From Polynucleobacter hirudinilacicola (GTDB lineage Bacteria; Pseudomonadota; Gammaproteobacteria; Burkholderiales; Burkholderiaceae), in the NCBI RefSeq assembly GCF_002192535.1, contig NZ_NAIA01000004.1:1-43041 (forward strand): a DNA stretch of 43,041 bases. The letters are read 5' to 3'. This document shows, piece by piece, positions 1 through 8,490 of the stretch. The notes under the pieces are model-generated. The model did not search any database, had not been told where the DNA came from, and was given only the letters and a program-made list of their open reading frames with translations. How positions within the stretch are numbered: position 1 is the stretch's first letter; each line of letters begins with the position of its first letter. The position numbers and the translations under genes were made by a program.

Positions 1-825
1 CAATACTTGAGTCAGGTAGAACAAGGCATAGAACTGGCCTGTGTACCAAACCACCGCTTGACCTGCAACCAGACCAAACAATGCCAAGATAACAATCTTC
101 AAGTTCTTCCATTGACCGAAGGGTGACTCTGTCAAAGGAGCTTTGGAGAGTTTGCCTTCTTCCTTCATCTTCTTAAAGGCTGGGGATTCGTTCATCGATA
201 AACGGATGTATACAGAAACGCCCAACAATACGATGGAGAGGAGGAATGGAACACGCCAGCCCCAAACATCAAAGTCTGGACCAGTAAATTCACGTGTGAA
301 CAAAATCACGAGCAAGGAAAGGAACAAACCTAAAGTAGCAGTTGTTTGAATCCAAGCTGTGTAGGCACCACGCTTACCATGAGGCGCATGTTCTGCAACG
401 TAAGTAGCAGCACCACCGTACTCACCGCCCAAAGCTAAACCTTGAAGCATACGTAATGCAATCAAGATTACTGGAGCAGCAACACCGATAGTTGCATAGT
501 TAGGCAAACAACCCACAATAAAGGTTGCGCCACCCATCAAGAGGATGGTGACCAAGAAGGTGTACTTACGGCCAATCAAATCGCCTAAGCGGCCGAACAC
601 CAATGCGCCGAATGGACGCACGATGAAACCAGCAGCAAACGCTAGCAAAGCGAAAATGAAGGCAGAGCCAGCATCTAAGCCTGAGAAAAACTGCTTGGCC
701 ATAATGGCAGCCAATGAACCGTAAAGATAAAAGTCGTACCACTCAAAAACCGTACCTAATGAGGAAGCAAAAATAACTTTGCGCTCTTCAGCGGTCATTG
801 GGGCTGCTTTGTGTGCTGTAGACAT
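1..825 (-). CDS. MHS-family MFS transporter, C-terminus outside window
   Basis: The first 275 residues of a major facilitator protein of the metabolite:H+ symporter type (the ProP/KgtP/ShiA branch) are present. They begin with a short polar N-terminus, then GTVFEWYDFYLYG in TM1 and RPFGALVFGRLGDLIGRK in the TM2-3 loop, which is the MFS signature. LGGEYGGAATYVAEHAP in TM5 is characteristic of MHS members. The gene runs off the left edge, so about the last 150 residues are unseen. The ATG at 825 is preceded by a good AGGAG Shine-Dalgarno. The substrate cannot be told from sequence; members carry organic acids, betaines or amino acids with protons across the inner membrane. It is divergent from the TRAP operon, so the two uptake systems may share control from the 338-bp gap. 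Confidence 0.93.
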   Translation of the reverse strand, partial: MSTAHKAAPMTAEERKVIFASSLGTVFEWYDFYLYGSLAAIMAKQFFSGLDAGSAFIFALLAFAAGFIVRPFGALVFGRLGDLIGRKYTFLVTILLMGGATFIVGCLPNYATIGVAAPVILIALRMLQGLALGGEYGGAATYVAEHAPHGKRGAYTAWIQTTATLGLFLSLLVILFTREFTGPDFDVWGWRVPFLLSIVLLGVSVYIRLSMNESPAFKKMKEEGKLSKAPLTESPFGQWKNLKIVILALFGLVAGQAVVWYTGQFYALFYLTQVL

Positions 826-1163
826 CAGTAGCTCCTAACTATTTTTATTAAATAAAAAAACAACCCGCCGATTATGCTTTGAAAAAAATCAAAGAAATCC
901 ATTACTTAGGGTAATTCCTCATGAATTTGACTCGGGGTTTTCCCGAGAAATGTGGATTTACTGCAACGCCCCCATAAACCACGAAGTTAATAGGGATTAG
1001 CCCACTTTTATGGCAGTATGCACAAAGAGGGTGCGCATCTGTGCATCTGGGTGCAAACTACATTAAGAAATAAAACCCCAATTCGTTTTAATAGTCTCAG
1101 AAGTGAATAAAAAGGCATTACTAAAAATGCCGCCCTATAAATATCCAACAAGGAGCAATTCAA
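826..1163. promoter_or_regulatory. Divergent MFS / TRAP-operon regulatory region
   Basis: This is the only gap over 300 bases in the window and it holds no plausible gene. It contains a perfect 6-bp stem-loop (CTCGGG 931-936, CCCGAG 942-947) and an inverted pair ATGCAC (1018-1023) / GTGCAT (1041-1046). GTGC is repeated at 1031, 1041 and 1051, exactly one helical turn apart. A second stem-loop in the dctP leader is formed by GGCATT 1114-1119 and AATGCC 1126-1131. AAGGAG at 1150-1155 is the dctP ribosome site. No convincing -35/-10 pair was recognised. Regulator binding at the phased GTGC cluster is inferred, not shown. Confidence 0.5.
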
Positions 1164-2249
1164 ATGAAAAGACGTGACTTTTTAGGTAAAACCGCACTTG
1201 GTGCAGCTGCAGGCGTATTGGCTGCACCGGCGATAGCCCAATCCATGCCAGAAGTGAAATGGCGCTGTGCCTCAAGCTTTCCAAAGAGCTTAGACACTAT
1301 TTATGGTGGTGGTGAGTTCATCTCCAAACGCGTTGCCGCTTTGACTGATGGCAAGTTCCAAATTCGTATTTTCGGCGCAGGCGAAATCGTTCCAGCCTTC
1401 GGTACTGTTGATGCCGTACAACAAGGGACTGTAGAGTGCACCCACACTGCTGGCTATTACTTTGTCGGCAAAAATAAGACTTTTGCTTTTGATACTACCG
1501 TTCCTTTTGGTATGAACCAGCGCCAGCAAAATGCCTGGATGTATTGGGGTGGTGGCTTAAAGCTCCAACGTGAGTTCTTGCGCGACTACAACATTATTTC
1601 TTTCCCAGCAGGCAACACCGGCACTCAAATGGGTGGCTGGTTCAAAAAGCCAGTCAAGACTGTTGCTGACCTTAAAGGCCTGAAGATGCGTATCGCTGGT
1701 CTCGGTGGCGAAGTCATGTCCCGCTTAGGAGCAATTCCACAACAAATCGCCGGCGGTGATATTTATCCAGCGCTTGAAAAAGGTGTGATTGATGCGGCTG
1801 AGTGGGTTGGTCCTTACGACGATGAAAAACTCGGCTTCTACAAAATTGCCCCTTACTACTACTACCCAGGATGGTGGGAAGCTTGCTCGATGTACTCCAT
1901 GTACGTCAATATCAAGGAATGGGAAAAATTGCCTAAGCAATACCAAGAAGCTTTGGCTTCAGCGTGTGCAGAGTGCAACATCGACATGATGGCCGAGTAC
2001 GACTACAAAAACCCAATCGCCTTGCAAAGCTTAATTAAGAACGGTGTGAAGCTACAGTCTTATTCAACAGAAATTATGAAAGCTGCATCAAATGCAGCCT
2101 TCGAAATGTATGAAGAAGAAGCAGCTAAAAATCCATCGTTCAAGAAGATTTACGAGCCTTGGAAAAAATTCCGCAACGATCAAATGTTGTGGAACAAAGT
2201 TGCTGAGCAAACTCTCATGAGCTTCATGTTGACTAATCCAGTCAAATAA
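1164..2249 (+). CDS. TRAP transporter substrate-binding protein, TakP-like (2-oxoacids)
   Basis: This is the periplasmic solute receptor (361 aa) of a tripartite ATP-independent transporter. The N-terminus MKRRDFLGK with an Ala-rich stretch ending APAIAQ looks like a twin-arginine signal, normal for this branch. The body resembles the Rhodobacter TakP group as I recall it, with ASSFPKSLDTIYGG near residue 37, GNTGTQMGGWF near 150, QQIAGGDIYPALEKG near 193, EWVGPYDDEKLGF near 213 and YYYYPGWWE near 231. Arg176 and Glu213-Trp214 match positions that bind the carboxylate and cation in TakP-type proteins. A 2-oxoacid such as pyruvate or 2-oxobutyrate is the likely ligand, by family inference. AAGGAG lies 8 bases before the ATG. 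It is followed after 20 bases by dctQ. Confidence 0.9.
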   Translation: MKRRDFLGKTALGAAAGVLAAPAIAQSMPEVKWRCASSFPKSLDTIYGGGEFISKRVAALTDGKFQIRIFGAGEIVPAFGTVDAVQQGTVECTHTAGYYFVGKNKTFAFDTTVPFGMNQRQQNAWMYWGGGLKLQREFLRDYNIISFPAGNTGTQMGGWFKKPVKTVADLKGLKMRIAGLGGEVMSRLGAIPQQIAGGDIYPALEKGVIDAAEWVGPYDDEKLGFYKIAPYYYYPGWWEACSMYSMYVNIKEWEKLPKQYQEALASACAECNIDMMAEYDYKNPIALQSLIKNGVKLQSYSTEIMKAASNAAFEMYEEEAAKNPSFKKIYEPWKKFRNDQMLWNKVAEQTLMSFMLTNPVK

Positions 2250-2269
2250 AAACTTACTGAGAATCTGAT

Positions 2270-2812
2270 ATGCCAAAACAATTTTTAGTTTTTGCAAGTT
2301 TCGTTGATCGTTTAAATGACCGTTTTGGTGTATTAGCGAGTTGGATGGTATTGATAGCCGTACTGGTCAGCACAGCAAATGCGCTGATTCGGTATGGCTT
2401 CAATGTCAGCTCCAACGGTTGGCTAGAAGCGCAGTGGTATCTATTCGCCGGCATGGTGATGTTTGGTGCTGCAACCACTTTCCGTCTCAATGAACATGTG
2501 CGAGTAGACGTACTTTATGCAATGTACCCCAACAAGCTCCGACTCTGGTTGGACTTTTGGGGTGGCATTGTTTTCTTCTTACCAGTAACCATCATTATTG
2601 GGTATTACTCCTGGGAATTTTTTATTACTTCAATCATTCAAAATGAAACTTCGAGTAACCCAGGTGGCCTGATTCGTTGGCCAGTTCGTGGCGCGATTAC
2701 TTTGGGCTTTTTCTTATTAACACTCCAAGGTATTTCAGAAATTATCAAACGCTACGCTGCCATTATTGGCATGATTCAAATCGATCCTAAGTACGAAAGA
2801 CCTCTGCAATGA
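2270..2812 (+). CDS. dctQ: TRAP transporter small membrane subunit DctQ
   Basis: The 180-residue protein has four hydrophobic segments (about 22-42, 60-80, 98-122 and 140-160), the layout of the DctQ subunit that links the binding protein to the large permease. The segment after the first helix (NGWLEAQWYLFAGMVMFG) and NEHVRVDVLY are typical of the family. It sits between the binding protein (20-base gap) and dctM. Its TGA overlaps the dctM ATG as ATGA, which points to translational coupling of the two membrane subunits. It is somewhat longer than minimal DctQ proteins but within the family range. Substrate specificity comes from DctP. Confidence 0.9.
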   Translation: MPKQFLVFASFVDRLNDRFGVLASWMVLIAVLVSTANALIRYGFNVSSNGWLEAQWYLFAGMVMFGAATTFRLNEHVRVDVLYAMYPNKLRLWLDFWGGIVFFLPVTIIIGYYSWEFFITSIIQNETSSNPGGLIRWPVRGAITLGFFLLTLQGISEIIKRYAAIIGMIQIDPKYERPLQ

Positions 2813-4254
2813 TTAGCCATGATTTGATGGCCCCCATCATGTTTGGGGGCTTAATTATATTTTTATTACTCGGATATCCAGCTGCTTTTTCGCTTGGCGC
2901 TGTTGGCTTATTCTTTGCATTTATCGGCATCGAAATGGGCATGTTTCAGCCCACTTTCTTACAAGCGCTGCCAGACCGAGTATTCGGTATTCTCTCGAAT
3001 GACTTGCTACTCTCCATTCCCTTCTTCACCTTCATGGGTGCGATTCTGGAGAAATGTGGATTAGCAGAAGACATGCTCGAAGGCTTGGGTCAGTTGTTTG
3101 GCCCAGTCCGTGGTGGCTTAGCTTATGCCGTCATTATTGTTGGCGCGATTCTCGGTGCGATTACTGGAACCGTGGCCGCATCTGTGATTGCAATGGGATT
3201 AATTTCCCTACCAATCATGTTGCGCTATGGCTATAACCCACGTGTAGCTACCGGAGTGATTGCTGCATCAGGAACCATTACCCAATTGATTCCACCATCA
3301 CTCGTATTAATTGTGTTGGCTGACCAGTTAGGTAAGTCTGTTGGTGATATGTATGCTGGCGCTATTGGACCATCCATTATTCAAGTGGCTCTGTTCTGTT
3401 TATTCATTTTCTTCTTGTCGATCTTTAGACCACAAGATGTGCCAGCGCTTCCACCAGAAGCACGCCCAAAAATTGATTGGAAGTTATTTAAGAAAATCCT
3501 CTGGGGTATTGTCCCTTCAATTGCACTGATCTTCTTAGTGCTGGGAACGATCTTGATGGGCCTAGCTACACCAACTGAAGGTGGTGCCATGGGTTCTGTA
3601 GGGGCATTAGTTCTCGCAGCAATGAACAAGCGCCTACAAAAAACTTTAGTCTGGGAGGCAATGACCTCCACCATGCGTATTAATGCCATGGTGATCTTCA
3701 TTCTGATTGGCTCTACGGTATTTGGCTTGACCTTCCGCGGAGTAGATGGGGACCTTTGGATTGAGGAGCTCTTAACAGGCCTGCCAGGCGGACAAATCGG
3801 CTTCTTGATTGTGGTGAACTTATTTGTCTTTTTCTTAGCCTTCTTCTTAGACTATTTTGAAATCGCCTTCATCATCATTCCATTGTTGGCTCCAGTTGCA
3901 GAAAAACTTGGTATTGATCTGATTTGGTTTGGCGTGCTTCTCGGTGCCAATATGCAGACTTCATTCATGCATCCACCATTTGGATTTGCCTTGTTTTACT
4001 TACGAGGGGTAGCTGATAAAACCGTCAAAAGCTCGGATATTTACTATGGAGCACTACCGTGGGTTGGCCTGCAACTGATTCTGGTGGCGATCATCATATT
4101 CATCCCAGAAACAGTAACCTACTTTGTTGATAAGCCGACTGCTGCCTTTGATGCCAGCGGGCCCTCCGTTGATCCACTTGCTGGAGTTGAGCAAAATGAG
4201 ATCACCGTAGACTCTAGTGCGGATATCGAGCGACAATTGCGAGAAAATAAATAA
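2809..4254 (+). CDS. dctM: TRAP transporter large permease DctM
   Basis: The 481-residue inner-membrane protein has about a dozen hydrophobic segments, the transport channel of a TRAP system driven by Na+ or H+ gradients. Typical signatures are DLLLSIPFFTFMGAILEKCG near residue 65, the Gly/Ala-rich GTVAASVIAMGLISLPIM near 119, and GTITQLIPPSLVLIVLA near 155. A second related repeat, FFLDYFEIAFIIIPLLAP near 345, is also typical. A polar tail of roughly 40 residues after the last helix (residues about 440-481) is longer than in many family members. It overlaps dctQ by 4 bases. The next gene, a GGT-fold hydrolase, starts 39 bases downstream on the same strand with no terminator visible, so they are probably one operon. 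Confidence 0.93.
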   Translation: MISHDLMAPIMFGGLIIFLLLGYPAAFSLGAVGLFFAFIGIEMGMFQPTFLQALPDRVFGILSNDLLLSIPFFTFMGAILEKCGLAEDMLEGLGQLFGPVRGGLAYAVIIVGAILGAITGTVAASVIAMGLISLPIMLRYGYNPRVATGVIAASGTITQLIPPSLVLIVLADQLGKSVGDMYAGAIGPSIIQVALFCLFIFFLSIFRPQDVPALPPEARPKIDWKLFKKILWGIVPSIALIFLVLGTILMGLATPTEGGAMGSVGALVLAAMNKRLQKTLVWEAMTSTMRINAMVIFILIGSTVFGLTFRGVDGDLWIEELLTGLPGGQIGFLIVVNLFVFFLAFFLDYFEIAFIIIPLLAPVAEKLGIDLIWFGVLLGANMQTSFMHPPFGFALFYLRGVADKTVKSSDIYYGALPWVGLQLILVAIIIFIPETVTYFVDKPTAAFDASGPSVDPLAGVEQNEITVDSSADIERQLRENK

Positions 4255-4293
4255 TATAAAAATAGTTGTACAAAAAAATAGAGGGGTTTTGCA

Positions 4294-5892
4294 ATGCAAG
4301 CAAAGTGGGGTATTCAAGGGATGGCGGTCGCACCGCATTCCCTTGCTTCTGAATCGGCATTAGCAGTTCTGAGAGAAGGTGGTAACGCATTAGAAGCAAT
4401 GGTGGCTGCTGCAGCCACCATTGCTGTCGTTTATCCTCATATGAATTCAATCGGTGGTGACTCATTCTGGGTAATTCATTCGCCCGGTAAAGCAATGGGT
4501 GGTATTGATGCTTGTGGCGCTGCTGCTGGTTTAGCTAGCAAACAATGGTATGCAGAGCGCGGTATTACTAAAGCGATTCCATTTCGTGGTCCAGTTGCAG
4601 CCAATACTGTTGCTGGCACGATCTCAGGTTGGGGTGCCGCACACAAACTCTCCAAACAAGGTCTCGGCGGCAAGATTCCTTTATCGCGTTTATTGGCTGA
4701 TGCTATTCATTACGCTGAAGCCGGTGTGCCAGTTACTCACAGTCAATCAAGCTTAACCGCTAAGAAGCGTGAGGAACTCAGCTCTATCCCTGGTTTCTCT
4801 AAGACATTCTTAGTAAACGGTAAAGCACCAGCGGTTGGCAGCATCTTTAAGCAAGAGCGTCTTGCTAAAACATTGCGTCAAATTGCAAGCAAAGGTACGG
4901 ATGATTTTTATCGTGGTGATCTTGCTGATTTATTAGCAAAAGAACTGACTGATATTGGCAGCCCTCTGCGCTTAAGCGACTTGCATCGTCACCACGCAAA
5001 ATTGATTGATCCACTTGAGCTCAAGCATAGTACCGGTAAGGTATACAACATGATTCCGCCTACGCAAGGCGTGGTGTCATTGATGATCATTGGCATCTTG
5101 GATCAATTGAACTTAAAACGCTTCAAGGTAGATAGTACTGAGTATGTGCATCACTGCGTTGAAGCAACCAAACAAGCATTTAAGATTCGGGATCAGTTTG
5201 TAACTGATCCGGCTTACATGACAAAAAATGCACAAGCGTTTTTATCTCCCGCATTCTTGAAAACACTTGCTAAGAATATCAACCCCAAAAAAGCCTTACC
5301 TTGGGGTCAAGGCAAAGGCCCTGCAGATACCATCTGGATGGGCGTGATTGATGGCGATGGTAACTGCGTCTCTTTCATTCAAAGTATCTATCACGAGTTT
5401 GGGGCTGGCATTGTTCTGCCAAAATCTGGTGTGAATTGGCAGAACCGGGGTTGCAGCTTCTCATTAGATCCCAAGGTGCTAAATCATCTTGAGCCTTATC
5501 GCAAACCTTTCCACACACTCAATCCGGCCATGGCTTTATTCAAAGATGGTCGCTCAATGGTGTACGGCACCATGGGTGGTGATGGTCAACCGCAAACGCA
5601 ATGTGCAGTTTTTACGCGCACCGCTACTTATGGACTTGATCCACAAGATGCAATTAGTCGTCCACGCTGGTTGCTCGGTCGTACTTGGGGTCAAACAAGC
5701 GATAGTCTGAAATTAGAGTCTCGCTTTAGTCCATGGGTTGCAAAAGAATTACATGCCATGGGTCATGACATTGAGATGTTAGATGCTTTTGATGAGACAG
5801 TTGGTCACGCTGGTTGCATCATTCGTGATCCGTCAGGCACCCTGCGTGGTGGCTGGGACCCACGCAGTGACGGAGCTGTTAGCGCGTTTTAG
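4294..5892 (+). CDS. Gamma-glutamyltransferase-family Ntn-hydrolase (YwrD/HpxW-like)
   Basis: The 532-residue protein spans the whole gamma-glutamyltransferase fold, which normally self-cleaves to expose an N-terminal Thr on the small subunit. Aligning DGDGNCVS with the family's small-subunit start places the nucleophile at Thr346 (PADTIWMG). The usual T-T-H is replaced by T-I-W. TMGGDGQPQTQ near 426 is the variant seen in the YwrD and oxamate-hydrolase (HpxW) branch rather than in periplasmic glutathione-degrading GGT. No signal peptide is present, so it is probably cytoplasmic. A GAGGGG ribosome site precedes the ATG. Position behind dctM suggests it hydrolyses an imported amide or gamma-glutamyl compound; the substrate is unknown. 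Its 3' end overlaps the convergent TRIC gene by 14 bases. Confidence 0.85.
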   Translation: MQAKWGIQGMAVAPHSLASESALAVLREGGNALEAMVAAAATIAVVYPHMNSIGGDSFWVIHSPGKAMGGIDACGAAAGLASKQWYAERGITKAIPFRGPVAANTVAGTISGWGAAHKLSKQGLGGKIPLSRLLADAIHYAEAGVPVTHSQSSLTAKKREELSSIPGFSKTFLVNGKAPAVGSIFKQERLAKTLRQIASKGTDDFYRGDLADLLAKELTDIGSPLRLSDLHRHHAKLIDPLELKHSTGKVYNMIPPTQGVVSLMIIGILDQLNLKRFKVDSTEYVHHCVEATKQAFKIRDQFVTDPAYMTKNAQAFLSPAFLKTLAKNINPKKALPWGQGKGPADTIWMGVIDGDGNCVSFIQSIYHEFGAGIVLPKSGVNWQNRGCSFSLDPKVLNHLEPYRKPFHTLNPAMALFKDGRSMVYGTMGGDGQPQTQCAVFTRTATYGLDPQDAISRPRWLLGRTWGQTSDSLKLESRFSPWVAKELHAMGHDIEMLDAFDETVGHAGCIIRDPSGTLRGGWDPRSDGAVSAF

Positions 5893-6508
5893 TAATAAAC
5901 ATCTTTGGTACGCGCAGATCCCAGTAAATAGCGGCTGCGCGTAGCCCAAAGATTCCCAACATACACAGTACGGAACCCTCGATCGCATATTGAGGAATAA
6001 AGTTCAACACCAGCACATAAGCACAGCATCCCAGTGTTACTGGAATGGCATATAACTCATGTGACATTAAGAGTGTTTTGCGTCCAGCCAAAATATCCCT
6101 TAGTAAACCTCCGCCAATGGCTGTAATGACTCCCAAGATTACGGGCGCAACTGGCAAACCAAAATCCATACCCCAAGCTTTATCTGCCCCCTGAATCGCA
6201 AATAGTGCAGCACCAAAACCATCGATGTATAACATCCACCGATATATCTGCGGTTGAGTAAAAAAAGATTCTGCAAAAAAGGTGAGCACGCTAGCACCTA
6301 GCGCAAGCCATACATAAATCTGGTTCTCAGCCCAGAAGGGAGGGGCCTCTAAGATAATGTCTCGAATGGTTCCCCCGCCGATTGCGGTGATCAAGCCCAG
6401 CACTAAAACACCAAAAATATCTACTCCACGGTCTGCAATAGCTAAAACACCGGTCACGGCGAAAGCCATGGTTGCGATGATGCCAATCCAAAAATTAATA
6501 TCTTCCAT
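5879..6508 (-). CDS. TRIC-type cation channel / UPF0126 family membrane protein
   Basis: The 209-residue inner-membrane protein has about seven hydrophobic helices built from two similar repeats. Each repeat carries the family mark: AIGGGTIRDIIL near residue 41 and AIGGGLLRDILAG near 128. Bacterial members (YicG-like, formerly UPF0126) are homologues of trimeric intracellular cation channels; their physiological role in bacteria is unsettled. The start at 6508 (MEDINFW) was chosen because it begins directly at the first helix. A longer frame reaching 6658 adds 50 polar, cysteine-rich residues unlike the family and overlaps maiA. The ribosome site is weak. It ends inside the last codons of the convergent GGT-like gene. 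Confidence 0.88.
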   Translation of the reverse strand: MEDINFWIGIIATMAFAVTGVLAIADRGVDIFGVLVLGLITAIGGGTIRDIILEAPPFWAENQIYVWLALGASVLTFFAESFFTQPQIYRWMLYIDGFGAALFAIQGADKAWGMDFGLPVAPVILGVITAIGGGLLRDILAGRKTLLMSHELYAIPVTLGCCAYVLVLNFIPQYAIEGSVLCMLGIFGLRAAAIYWDLRVPKMFITKTR

Positions 6509-6597
6509 AGCAAGCAGTCTAAAGCAATTGAAAAGACCTTCTCTCAAATTTGCTTCATCAATATACTGTGGGCAACGAGTCAAACGAAAGCATTCAT

Positions 6598-7266
6598 ATG
6601 AAACCCCAGCTCTATAGCTATTGGCGTAGCTCAGCAGCCTTCCGCGTTCGCATTGCACTAAACCTCAAAGGCATGGATTACGAAATCATTCCAGTTCACC
6701 TCACTAAAAATGGTGGTGAACAAATGTCCGAGGGTTACGGGAATAAAAATCCAAACCGTCTAGTACCATTATTGGATGATGGAAAAAATAGTATTCATCA
6801 ATCGCTAGCCATTATTGAATACTTAGAAGAGATTCAGGCACAACCAGCTTTGCTACCAAGTTCTCCAATCGATCGTGCTTGGGTGCGCTCATTGGCGATG
6901 GATATTGCGATTGATATTCATCCTATTAGTAACTTACGGGTGCTACGCTACTTAATCAAGCAAGTGGGAGCCAATAATGAGGCGAAAGATGCCTGGTATC
7001 AGCATTGGATCAAAATAGGTCTTGATAGTATGGAAAAGCAATTGAGTGGCGACCCACGTGTCGGTCGTTTTGCTTGCGGAGATCAGCCTGGCCTCATTGA
7101 TATTTGCCTAGTGCCACAAATATTTAATGCCTTAAGTACTAAGATGGATGTCAGCGCCTATCCTACCCTCATGAAAATCTTTCATGAATGCATGAAACTA
7201 CCTGCATTTATAGACGCCTCTTGGGAAAAGCAAATTGATGCAGAAGGATCAAACCCCTCTATTTAA
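6598..7266 (+). CDS. maiA: Zeta-class glutathione S-transferase, maleylacetoacetate isomerase-like
   Basis: The 222-residue protein has an N-terminal thioredoxin-like domain (about 1-82) and an all-helical C-terminal domain. SSAAFRVRIALNLKG at 11-25 matches the zeta-class SS-x-x-x-RVRIAL active-site loop, with Ala where many eukaryotic enzymes have Cys; bacterial maleylpyruvate/maleylacetoacetate isomerases often vary there. NPNRLVPLLDDG and the SLAIIEYLEE glutathione-binding helix follow. Such enzymes use glutathione to isomerise cis-trans ring-cleavage products in tyrosine, homogentisate or gentisate breakdown. No fumarylacetoacetase or ring-cleavage dioxygenase is adjacent, so the exact substrate is open. 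The ATG at 6598 is chosen over 6550 because family homology starts there. The stop overlaps the convergent reductase by 8 bases. Confidence 0.85.
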   Translation: MKPQLYSYWRSSAAFRVRIALNLKGMDYEIIPVHLTKNGGEQMSEGYGNKNPNRLVPLLDDGKNSIHQSLAIIEYLEEIQAQPALLPSSPIDRAWVRSLAMDIAIDIHPISNLRVLRYLIKQVGANNEAKDAWYQHWIKIGLDSMEKQLSGDPRVGRFACGDQPGLIDICLVPQIFNALSTKMDVSAYPTLMKIFHECMKLPAFIDASWEKQIDAEGSNPSI

Positions 7267-8203
7267 TTTGCGATTCCAACATCTTGACTAAGGCATGAAC
7301 AGATTCGTTAAAGGGTGTAGCAATTCCGTATCGCTTACCCAAATCCACGATATAGCCGTTTAAGAAATCAATCTCTGTCATTTTTCCTCTGGCCAGATCC
7401 TGGGCAGTAGAAGAAACTTGGGTGACCATCGTGGTCGCTATAGAGGCATTGATTGCGACGGCTTCAGACATCGTGATATTGACATCTTCAAGTGCAGCAA
7501 TCGCTAGAAACTCTTTAGTAATTTCCTCAATCAACTTAACAATCTCGGGGGATTTCACCATTTCTCCATAAGGAATCTGACCAATTCCTGAAATGGCATT
7601 AAAAGAACAGTTCACTAAAAACTTCAGCCACATATCTCTCTTAATCTGTGGCGTAATTGAGCAAGGTACACCTGCCCCCTCAAATAAGGCGCAAATCCCT
7701 TGAAGGTATTGATCATCTTGGTCATTGACTTGTGATGGATTGCCAATCAGTAACTCACCTCTGCCGTGATGCTTCACCGTTCTATGAGCAATCATCCCTG
7801 CAGCAACATAAACCACTGCCGCATAAATTGGATTGGCAACCACCTTGGAGGCAACGTCAATATTGGCTACGCCATTTTGCAGACTCAGAATCACTGCCTT
7901 ACTTGGTAGGATAGATTGAACTTGTGCAATTGTGCGTTCAGTATCGAGCGACTTCACACTCAGCAAAAGTAAATCGGCATCGCTCAAAATCGAGAGCTCA
8001 GTACTTGCCTTGACTGCAATCGTTTCATGAAATGATTTGCAATCCATTTCCAAGCCAGCCTCATTAAGAACCTTAGCACGCTCGGGCCTAGCGATAAAAG
8101 TCACATCATGATGCGTGCGGGCTAACATGCCACCGAAGTAGCAACCAACAGCACCCGCACCTAATACATAGATTTTTTTATAGATCAAGGACCAAGGTTC
8201 CAC
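7259..8203 (-). CDS. Ketopantoate reductase-family dehydrogenase (PanE/ApbA)
   Basis: The 314-residue protein has an N-terminal NADP Rossmann fold (VLGAGAVGCYFGGMLA, residues 13-28) and the C-terminal helical ApbA domain. Likely active-site residues are visible: Lys194 with Asn198 in WLKFLVNCSFNAISG, and Glu277 with Asn282 in MTEIDFLNGY. Classical PanE reduces 2-oxopantoate to pantoate for coenzyme A. Many bacteria carry several paralogues that reduce other 2-oxo or 1,3-dicarbonyl acids, and placement behind a Rieske oxygenase and ferredoxin argues for a catabolic paralogue. The frame opens with GTG at 8203, overlapping the ferredoxin end by 26 bases; a TTG at 8188 is an alternative. The start is therefore uncertain, but expression is probably coupled to the ferredoxin gene. 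Confidence 0.85.
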   Translation of the reverse strand: MEPWSLIYKKIYVLGAGAVGCYFGGMLARTHHDVTFIARPERAKVLNEAGLEMDCKSFHETIAVKASTELSILSDADLLLLSVKSLDTERTIAQVQSILPSKAVILSLQNGVANIDVASKVVANPIYAAVVYVAAGMIAHRTVKHHGRGELLIGNPSQVNDQDDQYLQGICALFEGAGVPCSITPQIKRDMWLKFLVNCSFNAISGIGQIPYGEMVKSPEIVKLIEEITKEFLAIAALEDVNITMSEAVAINASIATTMVTQVSSTAQDLARGKMTEIDFLNGYIVDLGKRYGIATPFNESVHALVKMLESQIK

Positions 8204-8477
8204 TTCTGATATGCGAGATACAAGGAGTTAGGTACTCCTGATGTTCGTCATCACTCAAAATGCAGTCGCCATGCTCTATATCGCCATTGATATATCTGGT
8301 CTTGCAAGTACCACACAAACCAGATTGGCATGAAGTAGGTATATCAATACCCGATCTTGCCAAAGCATCAATGATTGATTCAGATCTCGTGACGCTAATT
8401 TTTTGGCCAGTACTTTGAACCTCAATCACTAGCTCTTCAGAGTCTGAACTGGAAATGTTATTCACTTTTTGTCTCAC
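8178..8477 (-). CDS. Stand-alone plant-type [2Fe-2S] ferredoxin (VanB/PDR C-terminal-like)
   Basis: The 99-residue protein contains one [2Fe-2S] domain with the pattern TSCQSGLCGTCKTR (Cys-x4-Cys-x2-Cys) and the fourth Cys in LTPCISH. The ending SGTLVLDL is like that of the C-terminal domain of vanillate/phthalate dioxygenase reductases, but the FMN and NAD domains that normally precede it are absent. The nearest upstream in-frame stop is the oxygenase TAA itself, 17 codons before the GTG at 8477. The true start may be the second GTG at 8465, which has a GGAGTGA element upstream. It likely carries electrons to the Rieske oxygenase from a reductase encoded elsewhere. It overlaps the next gene. 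Confidence 0.85.
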   Translation of the reverse strand: MRQKVNNISSSDSEELVIEVQSTGQKISVTRSESIIDALARSGIDIPTSCQSGLCGTCKTRYINGDIEHGDCILSDDEHQEYLTPCISHIRSGTLVLDL

Positions 8478-8490
8478 TCCACATAAAGAA

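Noticed and set aside
143..349. Small plus-strand frame inside the MFS gene
   Set aside because: It is antisense to conserved MFS coding sequence and has no ribosome site.
931..947. CTCGGG/CCCGAG hairpin as a terminator
   Set aside because: It lies upstream of both flanking genes and has no T-run on either side, so it has no transcript to end; kept only as part of the regulatory region.
6550..6597. Longer start for the maiA-like gene
   Set aside because: Family similarity begins at 6598 and the extension reads into the TRIC promoter area without a ribosome site.
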